The notes beneath the pieces were generated by a model that saw only the letters and a list, made by a program, of their open reading frames with translations, made no database searches and was not told the DNA's origin. 64,000 bases of DNA from Rhodobiaceae bacterium (GTDB taxonomy: Bacteria; Pseudomonadota; Alphaproteobacteria; Rhizobiales; Tepidamorphaceae): assembly GCA_020637855.1 (NCBI GenBank), contig JACKJR010000003.1:1-64000 (forward strand). Direction: 5' to 3'. Position 1 is the first letter of the stretch. Each line of letters opens with the position of its first letter. The translations under genes were made by a program, and so were the position numbers. This document shows, piece after piece, positions 25,522-33,707 of this stretch.

Positions 25522-26313
25522 TCACGGGTGACGTGACAGCCAGTCCTCGATGGCGGCCATGACAGAGGCTGGGTTTTCCAATGCGCTGATGTGGCCGGCG
25601 TCGGGAATCACCACATGCTCGGCGCCTGCGATCTTGGATGCCGCCTTGGCTAGGGCTTCCGGCGGAGCCCCCTTGTCCTTTTCACCGCCCAGCAACAGTG
25701 CCGGGACGGTGATGCAATGCAAGTGCGGGCCGTAGGCAAGTGTCTTGAGCGCCTCGCAGCATCCTTCATGACCGACAGGATTGGTGGTGCGGATCATTTC
25801 GCGGACACGATCCAGAACCGGGGGATTCTTTGCCCGCGTTTCCGGAGTGAACCAGCGTTCGATCGTGGACTCAACGACACCTTCCATGCCCTTCTCGCGG
25901 GCCTTGTCGATGCGTGACTGGAAGTAGGCGGCGTAGTCGCGCGGAGCGTCCGGGCGAGAGTCGCAGGCGATGATGGTTTTCAGCCGCTCGGTATGGTGGA
26001 TGCCCAGGCCGTAACCGATCATTCCGCCGATCGACAGTCCGATCCAGTGGCTTTGATCCACGCCGAGCGCTTCCCAGATGCCCAGAACATCCTCGATCAG
26101 CATCGGGAAGGAGTAGGGGCCGGGCGGGGCTTCGCTCTTGCCGTGGCCGCGCTGGTCGTAGCGCAGAACGCGGTAACGACCACTCAGCGCCGCGGCGATC
26201 TCGTCCCAGAGCGTCAGGTTGTTGGCGAGTGCATGGGCAAGTGTGACCCAGGGGGCCCCCTCAGGTCCCTCGACCACACAGTTGAACCTGACACCGTTTG
26301 CATGAACGTCCAT
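25522..26313 (-). CDS. Alpha/beta hydrolase, 3-oxoadipate enol-lactonase-like
   Basis: 263-aa alpha/beta hydrolase with LAHALANNLTLWD and RYDQRGHGKSEAPPGPYS segments, nucleophile S94 in GLSIGGMIG and catalytic H241 in DAGHISALEN. The pattern is that of PcaD-type enol-lactonases, but other ring-opening or ester hydrolases share it. No other protocatechuate-pathway genes are visible, so true PcaD function is doubtful. It is the last gene of the minus-strand hydroxylase-3 operon and presumably hydrolyses an intermediate produced there. Confidence 0.8.
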   Translation of the reverse strand: MDVHANGVRFNCVVEGPEGAPWVTLAHALANNLTLWDEIAAALSGRYRVLRYDQRGHGKSEAPPGPYSFPMLIEDVLGIWEALGVDQSHWIGLSIGGMIGYGLGIHHTERLKTIIACDSRPDAPRDYAAYFQSRIDKAREKGMEGVVESTIERWFTPETRAKNPPVLDRVREMIRTTNPVGHEGCCEALKTLAYGPHLHCITVPALLLGGEKDKGAPPEALAKAASKIAGAEHVVIPDAGHISALENPASVMAAIEDWLSRHP

Positions 26314-26334
26314 GAGTTGCCTCTTGTTGGGGCC

Positions 26335-26805
26335 CTACTTGTCCTCGGCGACGTAGGTCAGTTCCTCGGAAATCTTCAGTTCGACGAGAACGTTCTCCTC
26401 CTCGGACTCCTCGCAGAGCGTGGAGCGGTGCGCGATACCACGCGGAATGAACAGCATGTCGCCGGGGCGCACGATGCGAATTCCCATCTCGGTCTCCCAG
26501 CGCAGAGCGCCCTTGACGCAGAAGATGATCTCGTGCGCATCCGCATTGCGGTGCCAGAACCCCATGTCTTCCTTGCTGCGCTTGGACAGGTCGATCTTCA
26601 CCGTCTTGGCGTCGTACATGCGTAGCGGCTTGCCGTCGGCAAGGCCGTAATTGGACGGCTGGAACTTGTCGTCGAAGATGTTGAACAGCCGCAGAGCCTC
26701 TGCGTTCTCCAGAATGCCGCCGTTTTCCATGGGCGAGGTGTCGCGCTGCACGACGACGTTCTTGCCGTCGATGGTGATGAGTTCGCGGTTCGGGATCTTG
26801 GACAT
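26335..26805 (-). CDS. Cupin-domain protein
   Basis: 156-aa single-domain cupin. Motif 1 is FWHRNADAHEIIFCVKG and motif 2 RPGDMLFIPRGIAHR, leaving a likely His/Glu metal site. Length and general layout resemble small dioxygenase-like cupins such as 3-hydroxyanthranilate 3,4-dioxygenase relatives, but substrate and activity cannot be told from sequence. It is 21 bp from the downstream hydrolase and 22 bp from the upstream MBL gene, within the hydroxylase-3 operon. Confidence 0.75.
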   Translation of the reverse strand: MSKIPNRELITIDGKNVVVQRDTSPMENGGILENAEALRLFNIFDDKFQPSNYGLADGKPLRMYDAKTVKIDLSKRSKEDMGFWHRNADAHEIIFCVKGALRWETEMGIRIVRPGDMLFIPRGIAHRSTLCEESEEENVLVELKISEELTYVAEDK

Positions 26806-26827
26806 CGTTTCCTCTCCGGGCGGTCGG

Positions 26828-27868
26828 TCAGTGTTGCGTGTTTCGAAGCGAGAAGCGGATCAGGCCACCGGCGTCCTCGTGGCGCTCGACGACGCGATCG
26901 AACACCAGCCGGTTGAGGTGGGCGAGGGCCTCGCCCATGGCGAAGTTGACCTGGTGGCCATCGAGCTCACGCTTGAATAGCGGCTCGAGAAGTTCGCCGG
27001 CGGTGCGCGCCTCATGCCCCTCCAGAAGTGCGACGACTTCCTCCAGCCGTTCGGCATGATGGTGCTTGAGTTCGGCGATACGCGCCTGCGCGTTGTGGAA
27101 GGGTTCGCGGTGCGATGGCAGCACGAAGGTCTTTTCGGTGACGATCGCACCCAGCCGGTCGAGGGACTCAATAAACTCGCGCAGCGGATCGGCCAGTGGT
27201 TCCCACGGCCAGACGCTGACGTTGGTGGTGATCTTCGGCAGGATCTGGTCGCCGGCGATCAGAATGTCGTCGCGCGCGTTGTAGAGCGTGGCAAGGTCGG
27301 GCGAGTGGCCCTGGCCGGTGGTGATCAGCCAGTCGCGCCCGCCGGCGGTGATCGTCTCGCCGGTATTGATGCGGTCGAAGCCTTCGGTGAGTTCCACCCC
27401 GGTGTCATAGAGCACGGTTTCTGAGCGGTAGAGTTCGATCAGCTGCGGAGAAGCGCCGTTCTGGGCCCAGAACTTGGCACGCAGTTCGTAGTCGTCGCTG
27501 TAAAGCGATTTGAGTGCCGCATTCGCCGCCATCCATTCAAGTTGGGTCATCTGGGGGCGCAGGCCCCAGCGCTCGCAGATGAACCGGCAATTGCCGATGT
27601 GATCGGGGTGGAAATGGGTCACGATAAGCCGGTTGACCGGTTTGCCGCCCAGCACCGCGTCCCAGGCGTTTTCCAGACGCGCCATGGTGTCGTCGTCGTT
27701 GAAGCCGCAGTCGATCATCGTGAAGCCGTCACCGTCATCGAGCAGCCACAGGTTCACGGCCTTGAGGCTTCGGAACGGGACAGGTACCGTCACGCGGAAA
27801 ATGCCCGGCGCGACTTCCGCCGGTGTGGTGTCGTGAGACGTTGTCTGGACTGCCGTCGACGTGTTCAT
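26828..27868 (-). CDS. MBL-fold hydrolase with C-terminal winged-helix region (LACTB2-like)
   Basis: 346-aa metallo-beta-lactamase-fold enzyme with THFHPDHIGN (HxHxDH), TTGQGHSPD and LPSHREPF metal-ligand motifs. The last 80 residues (HHAERLEEVVALLEG and AMGEALAHLNRLV) resemble the winged-helix tail of LACTB2-like hydrolases. It is probably a thioesterase or hydrolase. The start overlaps the Fe-S subunit stop by 4 bp, so it is translationally coupled to hydroxylase 3. It is distinct from the AHL-lactonase-like MBL at 14169. Confidence 0.82.
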   Translation of the reverse strand: MNTSTAVQTTSHDTTPAEVAPGIFRVTVPVPFRSLKAVNLWLLDDGDGFTMIDCGFNDDDTMARLENAWDAVLGGKPVNRLIVTHFHPDHIGNCRFICERWGLRPQMTQLEWMAANAALKSLYSDDYELRAKFWAQNGASPQLIELYRSETVLYDTGVELTEGFDRINTGETITAGGRDWLITTGQGHSPDLATLYNARDDILIAGDQILPKITTNVSVWPWEPLADPLREFIESLDRLGAIVTEKTFVLPSHREPFHNAQARIAELKHHHAERLEEVVALLEGHEARTAGELLEPLFKRELDGHQVNFAMGEALAHLNRLVFDRVVERHEDAGGLIRFSLRNTQH

Positions 27869-28386
27869 GTGGCACCTGCATGCGATGGCGTTTTGCCGCG
27901 CATGTCCGCGGCGGCTTCCATGATCGCCTTCATCAGCCCGTCATAGCCGGTGCAGCGGCAAATGTGCCCGCCCAGAACCTCGCGCACCTCATCCTCATCC
28001 GGATTGGGGTTGCGGGAGAGGAAGTCGGAGAACGACATCAGGATGCCCGCGGTACAGAAGCCGCATTGCAGGGCATGATGCTTGCGGAAGGCACGCTGCA
28101 ATGCGTTGAGCGCATCCTTGCTGGCGGCAAGCCCCTCGACCGTGTCGACCCGTCTGCCGTCGGCCTGAACCGCCAGCATCAGGCAGGAGCGCGCCGCCAC
28201 GCCGTCGATGCGCACCGTGCAGCAGCCGCACACGCCGTGCTCGCAGCCGACATGGGTGCCGGTCTGCCCGAGCTCGCTTCGCAGAAAATCGGTCAGCAGC
28301 ATCCGCGAGGTCGCGTTGCCCGACACCGTCTTGCCGTTCAGTTCGAGGCTGATGCGCACGGTTTCGCCAGTTGTCACTTCGCGCAT
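27865..28386 (-). CDS. Mo hydroxylase 3, 2Fe-2S small subunit (CoxS-like)
   Basis: 173-aa iron-sulfur subunit with CEHGVCGCC...C and CGFC...CRC motifs. The first motif has an extra cysteine (CGCC where CGAC is usual), as seen in some dehydrogenases of this family. Start 28386 overlaps the FAD-subunit stop by 13 bp; there is no better internal start. Gene order here is Mo-FAD-FeS, unlike FAD-FeS-Mo in hydroxylases 1 and 2, so this set probably has a separate history. Confidence 0.92.
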   Translation of the reverse strand: MREVTTGETVRISLELNGKTVSGNATSRMLLTDFLRSELGQTGTHVGCEHGVCGCCTVRIDGVAARSCLMLAVQADGRRVDTVEGLAASKDALNALQRAFRKHHALQCGFCTAGILMSFSDFLSRNPNPDEDEVREVLGGHICRCTGYDGLMKAIMEAAADMRGKTPSHAGAT

Positions 28387-29207
28387 GCGCGGACCTCCCC
28401 GATCAGTGTGGGCACCATGCGGCGCACGAGGTCGCGGCGATAGCGGGCGCTGGCATGTATGTCGTCATGTCCGCCCAGCTCCCAGGCCAGCCGTTCAATG
28501 CGGTCGGTGATGTCCGGGGTGGACATGGATGCGCCGATCGAAATGCAGGCCGGCTTTTCCGCAACCCCGCCGACGCCGACGCGCACAGCGCCTTTCTCGG
28601 CAGAAACGGCTCCAACGGAGACGATGGCGAAGTCGCCATGACGGCGTGCCACCTCGCGGAACGCCGCCCCCTTGAGCCCCACGCCAGCTGGGAACCGCAC
28701 GGCGATGACCATCTCGTCGTCGCGGCGCGCTGTCTGCAGCATGCCGGTCTGGAATTCCGAGGCCTTGAGACGGCGCGTGCCGGACTTCGAGCGCAGCACC
28801 ACTTCGCCTTCGAGCAAGGCAAGCGAGAGAGGAAGCTCGGAACTCGGGTCGGCGTGAGCGATCGATCCGCATACGGTGCCGCGGTTGCGGGTCTGGAAAT
28901 GGCCGACCCAGGGAAGCGCCCTGGCGATGAAGGGCGCCTTCTCCTTCAACTGCGGCCAGGCGAGGAATTCGGCCTGGGTGACGGCGGCGCCGACTTCGAT
29001 CATGTCGCCGTCGAGCCTTATCGAACGCAGCTCGCCGAGCCGGGAAATGTCGATCAGCGCCTTCGGTTCGACCAGACGCAGGTTGAGCATGGCCATCAGG
29101 GATTGTCCGCCGGCGAGAACGCGCGCGTCCGCGCCATGCTGCGCCAGAGCGGTAACCGCCTCGTCGAGCGTGTCCGGTCGGATATAGGTGAACGGGGCCG
29201 GTTTCAT
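28374..29207 (-). CDS. Mo hydroxylase 3, FAD-binding medium subunit (CoxM-like)
   Basis: 277-aa FAD subunit with LAGGQSLMAMLNLR and TRNRGTVCGSIAHADPSSELP motifs. ATG 29207 (MKPAPFTYIRP) overlaps the Mo-subunit stop as ATGA; the frame is open to 29237 but the overlap and family-typical N-terminus decide the start. No [4Fe-4S] insertion is present, which excludes a 4-hydroxybenzoyl-CoA-reductase type. Confidence 0.92.
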   Translation of the reverse strand: MKPAPFTYIRPDTLDEAVTALAQHGADARVLAGGQSLMAMLNLRLVEPKALIDISRLGELRSIRLDGDMIEVGAAVTQAEFLAWPQLKEKAPFIARALPWVGHFQTRNRGTVCGSIAHADPSSELPLSLALLEGEVVLRSKSGTRRLKASEFQTGMLQTARRDDEMVIAVRFPAGVGLKGAAFREVARRHGDFAIVSVGAVSAEKGAVRVGVGGVAEKPACISIGASMSTPDITDRIERLAWELGGHDDIHASARYRRDLVRRMVPTLIGEVRACAK

Positions 29208-32200
29208 TTCTTGCCCCCCAACAGGCGGGAAATCCACGAGCCGGATTTGCCGGAAGCGTCCGCCGTATCCGGATTGCCGTCATGTCCGCCCGAAGCGATG
29301 CCAGCGAGGCGCTCGAAGAACTGGCCGATGACGATCTGCGCGGCGCGCTTGATCATGCGCCCGCCCACCGAGGCGACCTTGCCGCCGATATCGACGCCAT
29401 AGGTATAGTCGATGCGTGTGGCTTCGCCTTCGGGCGTCAGCGTGACATGGCCGCTTCCCTGCGCCTTGCCGAGTGGGCCGGTAAGATCGCCCGACAGGGT
29501 TGCGGCGCGTTCGGCTTCCAGATCGCTCAGCTTGACGTTGGCGGTGAAACGGCCGCGGATCGGGCCGACGCCGAGCGAAACTTCCGCGCGGTAGTGATCC
29601 GGTGTGACTGTGCTGACCGAATGGCAGCCGGGAATGATGTGCTTCAGGCTTTCGGGATCTAGCAGAGCCTTCCAGATATCGGCGGGCGAGGCCTGCACCG
29701 TGACGCTGCCGTCACCGGTGATCGCCGCATCGCTCGCCCCGGCTTTGGAAGGCGCAGCCGCCATGCCGGCAGGAGGTGCTGCTTCCGCGCCGCAGACCAG
29801 CGCGTTGAGGCGTTGCGGGGTGACGGGAAGCGGCACATCTTTCAGCGACAGGGCGTCCGCGACCGCATTGGCGATGCAAACCGGCGTGCTCATGCAGTTG
29901 CCTTCGGCCAGCCCCTTGGCGCCCAGCGGCGTGAACGGGGAGGGTGTTTCAATGTGCATCAGCTCAACGGGGGGGACCTCGCAGGCGGTGGGAACGAGAT
30001 ATTCCGCGAACGTTCCCGATTGCAGAGCGCCGGCTTCGTCGTAGACGATCTCCTCGTACAGCGCGCTGGCGAGCCCCTGGACGAAGGCGCCGTGGATCTG
30101 ACCCTCCGCCAGCAGCGGATTGATCAGCGTGCCGGCATCGTGCATCGAGACGTAGCGGTCGACGCGGACCTGCATGGTCACCGGATCGATTTCCACGCCG
30201 CACATGTCGAATACGAAGCCGTATGTCAGCGAGGTGTTGATCTCGTCCTTGGAACTCGGCGGCTCCAGTTCCGGCGGGGACCAGATGCCGGTCTCGCTCA
30301 GGCCCGGCTCGTCGCTTTCCGGCATCAGAACGGGCGACCAGTGCGCGGTTCCGGTGATCCGGGCGAACGCCGCGCCATTGTCCGGGTTGGATTTCGAGAA
30401 AACGCGGCCGCCGCCAAAATCGATATCGTCGGCAACGGTGTTGAGCTGCTTGGCGGCAATGCGGGCAACTTTCTCGCGTATGCGCTGCGCCGCGATATGG
30501 GCTGCAACCGCCGTGCCCGGCGAGAAGCGGCAGGAGTAGGTGCCCGCCGCGATCGACCAGGTGTCCTTCTGGGTATCGAGTTCCAGGTTGATGGAAATGT
30601 CATCGGGGGTGAGACCAAGCCGGTCGGCGACGATCTGGGAAATCGCCGTAGCGTGGCCTTGCCCCTGAACCGTCAGGTCCGCGGTCACCGACACGGTGCC
30701 GACGGCATCGACATTGACCTTGACCATGGAAACCGCGCCGTTCTTCGGACCCTGGCGTTCGCGCATTTCCACGGGATTGATCGTACTCAGGTAGCCCATG
30801 TTGGACATGCCGGGCTCGACCACCGTGGCGAACCCGATGCCGTACATGCGGCCTTCCTTGCGCGCCTTTTCACGCCGGGCCAGCAGGTCGTCAAGACGGC
30901 CGTCGCCGGTCGCCTTGTCGATCGCCTGCTGGTAGTCTCCGGAATCGTAAAGCGCGCCGGCGCAGGTGCGGTACGGGAAGCTTCCGGCGGGAATGAGGTT
31001 GCGGCGGATGACATCGAGCGGATCGAGGCCAAGCTCGATGGCGACGCGCTGCATCAGGCGTTCCACGGCAAGATAAAGCTGCGGTCCGCCGAACCCGCGA
31101 ACCAGAGCCGCCGGCATCTTGTTGGTGACCACGACGCGGTTGGTCATGGCAAGGTTGCGGATGTCGTAGGCGCCCGTCGTCGCGCCATGCATGCGGTAAA
31201 GCGGCCCCGGCATCGGCGCGCGCAGATAGGCGCCGTAATCTTCCATGTTGTCGAAGCGAAGCGCGGTGACCCGACCGTTCTCGGTGACGGCAGCTTCGAT
31301 CTTCGTCACGCGGTTGGGGCCGGAATTGGCCGCCTGCAGGTGTTCAAGCCTGTCCTCGACCCATTTGACCGGACGCCCCGCAATGCGCGAGGCGAGCGAC
31401 ATCAGGACGATGTAGGGAAAGACCGACAGTTTGATGCCGAAGCTGCCGCCACTGTCTGCAGGAATGCGCAGCCGCAGCCGCGTTCCCGGAACGCGCAACG
31501 AGCGGGCCATGACGGGATGGATGCTGAACGGCCCCTGGAAATTGGCAAGGACGTCGTAGCTGTCGTCGCCGCGCAGATAATTCGCCACGACGACGAAACA
31601 TTCCATCGGCGTGTAGGTGCTGCGTGGATACTCCACCTCCAGCGAAACCGTTTTGTGAGCTTCCGCGAAGGCCTTGTCCGGCTCGCCATAGGTGAATTCC
31701 CGGACCGACAGTTCGTTGCTGCCGGCATCCGGATGCAAGACAGGTGCATCCGGCCGGACAGCCTCACGCGGATTGATGACTATGGGAAGCGGATCATATG
31801 TGACGTCGACCAGATCTGCCCCGTCCTCGGCGATGTAGCGGTCTTCGGCGATTACCACCGCCACAGCCTCGCCGACATAACGCACACGCTCGACGGCCAG
31901 CGCCCACTGGTCGATCGGTTTTTTCAAGACGATCAGGAAGGGATCGGAAATGGCGCGGATGTCCTCGCCGGTCAGGACATGGTGCACGCCGGGCAGGGCG
32001 AGCGCCTTGGAGGTGTCCATGCTCTTGATCAGGGCATGCGCGTGCGGGGAGCGGACGATGGCCGCATATAGCGTGCCGCGCGGGGTGGCCACATCGTCGG
32101 CATAGCGCCCAGCCCCCATGAGAAGCGCGGCGTCTTCACGCCTGAGGACGCTGCGGCCCACCCATGGTGCGGAATTGTCGGGGGTATCCCGCTCTAATTT

Positions 32201-32239
32201 CGCATTCGAATGCGTATTTATATCCGCGTCGTTGGTCAA
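29204..32239 (-). CDS. Mo hydroxylase 3 large subunit fused to a C-terminal CoxG/SRPBCC domain
   Basis: 1011-aa fusion. Residues to about 800 form a molybdopterin-binding hydroxylase subunit with RREDAALLMGAGRY, PADSGGSFGIKLS, ALVRGFGGPQ and LAEGNCMSTP (active-site Glu retained). After an Ala/Pro-rich linker near 815-838, residues 840-980 form a CoxG-like SRPBCC domain, ending in the tail SWISRLLGGKK. CoxG is normally a separate protein that links CO dehydrogenase to the membrane or quinone pool. The CO-dehydrogenase loop is absent, so the substrate is not CO. The TTG start at 32239 has only a weak ribosome site; an internal GTG about 26 codons later is possible. Confidence 0.88.
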   Translation of the reverse strand: MTNDADINTHSNAKLERDTPDNSAPWVGRSVLRREDAALLMGAGRYADDVATPRGTLYAAIVRSPHAHALIKSMDTSKALALPGVHHVLTGEDIRAISDPFLIVLKKPIDQWALAVERVRYVGEAVAVVIAEDRYIAEDGADLVDVTYDPLPIVINPREAVRPDAPVLHPDAGSNELSVREFTYGEPDKAFAEAHKTVSLEVEYPRSTYTPMECFVVVANYLRGDDSYDVLANFQGPFSIHPVMARSLRVPGTRLRLRIPADSGGSFGIKLSVFPYIVLMSLASRIAGRPVKWVEDRLEHLQAANSGPNRVTKIEAAVTENGRVTALRFDNMEDYGAYLRAPMPGPLYRMHGATTGAYDIRNLAMTNRVVVTNKMPAALVRGFGGPQLYLAVERLMQRVAIELGLDPLDVIRRNLIPAGSFPYRTCAGALYDSGDYQQAIDKATGDGRLDDLLARREKARKEGRMYGIGFATVVEPGMSNMGYLSTINPVEMRERQGPKNGAVSMVKVNVDAVGTVSVTADLTVQGQGHATAISQIVADRLGLTPDDISINLELDTQKDTWSIAAGTYSCRFSPGTAVAAHIAAQRIREKVARIAAKQLNTVADDIDFGGGRVFSKSNPDNGAAFARITGTAHWSPVLMPESDEPGLSETGIWSPPELEPPSSKDEINTSLTYGFVFDMCGVEIDPVTMQVRVDRYVSMHDAGTLINPLLAEGQIHGAFVQGLASALYEEIVYDEAGALQSGTFAEYLVPTACEVPPVELMHIETPSPFTPLGAKGLAEGNCMSTPVCIANAVADALSLKDVPLPVTPQRLNALVCGAEAAPPAGMAAAPSKAGASDAAITGDGSVTVQASPADIWKALLDPESLKHIIPGCHSVSTVTPDHYRAEVSLGVGPIRGRFTANVKLSDLEAERAATLSGDLTGPLGKAQGSGHVTLTPEGEATRIDYTYGVDIGGKVASVGGRMIKRAAQIVIGQFFERLAGIASGGHDGNPDTADASGKSGSWISRLLGGKK

Positions 32240-32265
32240 TGGATCGTCTTAATCAAGTTATTGAT
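32201..32265 (-). promoter_or_regulatory. Two palindromes at the start of the hydroxylase-3 operon
   Basis: CGCATTCGAATGCG (32201-32214) is a perfect 14-bp palindrome. ATCAA-GTTA-TTGAT (32252-32265) has perfect 5-bp arms and lies just upstream of the TTG start. The surrounding 32215-32450 stretch is AT-rich relative to neighbours, as expected for a divergent promoter region serving this operon and the plus-strand GNAT gene. The likely regulators are Rrf2 (33008) or PadR, but this is a guess. Confidence 0.4.
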
Positions 32266-32454
32266 AAACTGAAAATTTTTCTCGGTCTGATGGAAGGTTG
32301 TTGTATTGTGTTCCATACAGTCGAGGCCGGAATATCAACGCTAACATCGCAAAATGGGGCGGTAAAGCCATATTTCGTATTTAACTACCAAATTGTTGCC
32401 TGCCCTGAATTCTCCCGGTTATGCTATGGGCTGGAAATTTCGACGGCGGTTGCG

Positions 32455-32967
32455 ATGCTGCTTCGATTGCGCGGAAATTCACTGCGTCTGAAGGGGGCGG
32501 ATTTGGTTCTTGTGAACAGCAGAGCGGATGGAGACGAACTGACCATCAGGGCCGTAAGCCTTGAGGATGTTCCCGCCATCGTGGCCATCGATGCGGAAGT
32601 GACGGGCAGCACGAAAGCGGATTTCTGGTACGGTTGCTATGCGCGGCAGAATACAGACGCCAAATGCACGTTTCTGGTGGCCCATCGCGATGGAGAGGTG
32701 GCCGGCTATACGATTGGGGCGATCCAGGCTTGGGAATTCGGCTCGCCGCCCTGCGGATGGGTTGAGGTCATTTCGGTTGCGCCGCAACACCGCAATACGC
32801 ATGTGGCGACGCAGCTTTTCGAGGCGGTGGTCAGATATTTTCGCGACAACGGGATCAGCACGGTCAGAACCATGCTGCATATTGACGACCATCAGCTGAT
32901 ATCGTTTTTCCGGATGCAGGGCATGGCGGCGGGGCCCTTCATCGAATTGGAAATGCAGGCGGATTAG
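32455..32967 (+). CDS. GNAT-family N-acetyltransferase
   Basis: Acetyltransferase with a GNAT core: LTIRAVSLEDVPAIVAID begins the fold, VEVISVAPQHRNTHVATQLF is the acetyl-CoA-binding motif A (a Q/R-x-x-x-x-A variant), and a C-terminal FFRMQGM segment follows. About 170 aa if started at ATG 32455. A TTG at 32503, 5 bp after AAGGGGG, would remove a non-homologous 16-residue stretch and is a strong alternative. The frame is open to 32164, but that DNA is AT-rich and non-coding in character. Substrate unknown. It is followed 40 bp later by the Rrf2 gene. Confidence 0.7.
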   Translation: MLLRLRGNSLRLKGADLVLVNSRADGDELTIRAVSLEDVPAIVAIDAEVTGSTKADFWYGCYARQNTDAKCTFLVAHRDGEVAGYTIGAIQAWEFGSPPCGWVEVISVAPQHRNTHVATQLFEAVVRYFRDNGISTVRTMLHIDDHQLISFFRMQGMAAGPFIELEMQAD

Positions 32968-33007
32968 GCGCGGATCCTGTTCAGGTCGTGCAGCAGGAGG
33001 GGTTCAT

Positions 33008-33454
33008 ATGAAGCTGCAGCAGGGAACGATGTGCGCCATTCTCGCGGTTCTGCACATGGCTTCGCGGCCGAATGAACAGATTCCCGCGAACGAGATCGCG
33101 GAGATCTATGGCGTGTCCCAGCACCATCTGGCCAAGGTGTTGCGGACGCTTTCGCTGGCCGGAATCGTCGAATCGACACGCGGCGCCGGCGGCGGCTGCA
33201 GCTTCATCGGCGATGCCCGCAAGATCACCCTCTACGATATCATCAAACTGTTCGAATCCGGCTGGTTCTCGGCGGCGTCACCTTCGCCGCGCGAGCAATC
33301 CGACGAGGCAACCGAACTCTACCGGGTTTTGGGGGAGGTCGACCGGCATACGGCCGCAACGCTTCAATCGGTGACCCTGCAAACCATTCTCAACAACGCC
33401 TTGCGCACAGCGCGCAGGCGCGCCGCAGCGGGCCGCGTCGCCGTTGCCGAATAA
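33008..33454 (+). CDS. Rrf2-family transcriptional regulator
   Basis: 148-aa winged-helix protein with the Rrf2 pattern (ILAVLHMASRP, IPANEIAEIYGVSQHHLAKVLRTLSLAGIVESTRGAGGG). Members such as IscR and NsrR bind an Fe-S cluster through three clustered cysteines near residue 90-105. This protein has only C9 and C64, so it lacks that triad and probably senses something else. An excellent ribosome site (AGGAGGGG, 32995-33002) precedes ATG 33008. It sits between the hydroxylase-3 operon and the transporter operon and could regulate either. Confidence 0.88.
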   Translation: MKLQQGTMCAILAVLHMASRPNEQIPANEIAEIYGVSQHHLAKVLRTLSLAGIVESTRGAGGGCSFIGDARKITLYDIIKLFESGWFSAASPSPREQSDEATELYRVLGEVDRHTAATLQSVTLQTILNNALRTARRRAAAGRVAVAE

Positions 33455-33568
33455 GCTGGCGCCCCGGATTTCTGGCTGCGAGGATGGCCAAGCCATTGTT
33501 CCTATGGCGATATTTCCGGCGAGCCGTACATGTCGCGGGCGTATTGCACGTAAAGTGGAAATGAGCAC

Positions 33569-33597
33569 TTGACGGGCAGAGGAAAGCGGGATGGAAT
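33569..33597 (+). promoter_or_regulatory. Possible promoter of the LIV-type transporter operon
   Basis: TTGACG (33569-33574) is followed after 17 bp by TGGAAT (33592-33597), about 110 bp before the binding-protein gene. The -10 element is only a partial match, so the assignment is tentative. The remaining 33455-33707 interval shows no ORF of coding character. Confidence 0.3.
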
Positions 33598-33707
33598 AAA
33601 TGCGCAATCTAATACCAATTTGCTGCTTGGTACACTCATCGGGGATCGGGTGTGGCGGGTGGCAAAAGCAGTTTGCGCCCGGTCAGGCGCGCAATGGGAG
33701 GAATGAA

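Noticed and set aside
25522..26313. PcaD of the protocatechuate pathway
   Set aside because: No pcaB, pcaC, pcaGH or pcaIJ gene is in the window; only family-level similarity is supported.
4478..29207. 4-hydroxybenzoyl-CoA reductase-type ring reductase among the Mo enzymes
   Set aside because: None of the three FAD subunits has the Cys-rich insertion that carries the extra [4Fe-4S] cluster.
29813..32071. Long plus-strand open frame of 752 codons
   Set aside because: Antisense to the Mo-CoxG fusion gene; composition typical of a shadow frame.
33650..33685. Sigma-54 promoter before the transporter operon
   Set aside because: TGGCA and TTGC are present, but the GG-GC spacing is 2 bp too long.
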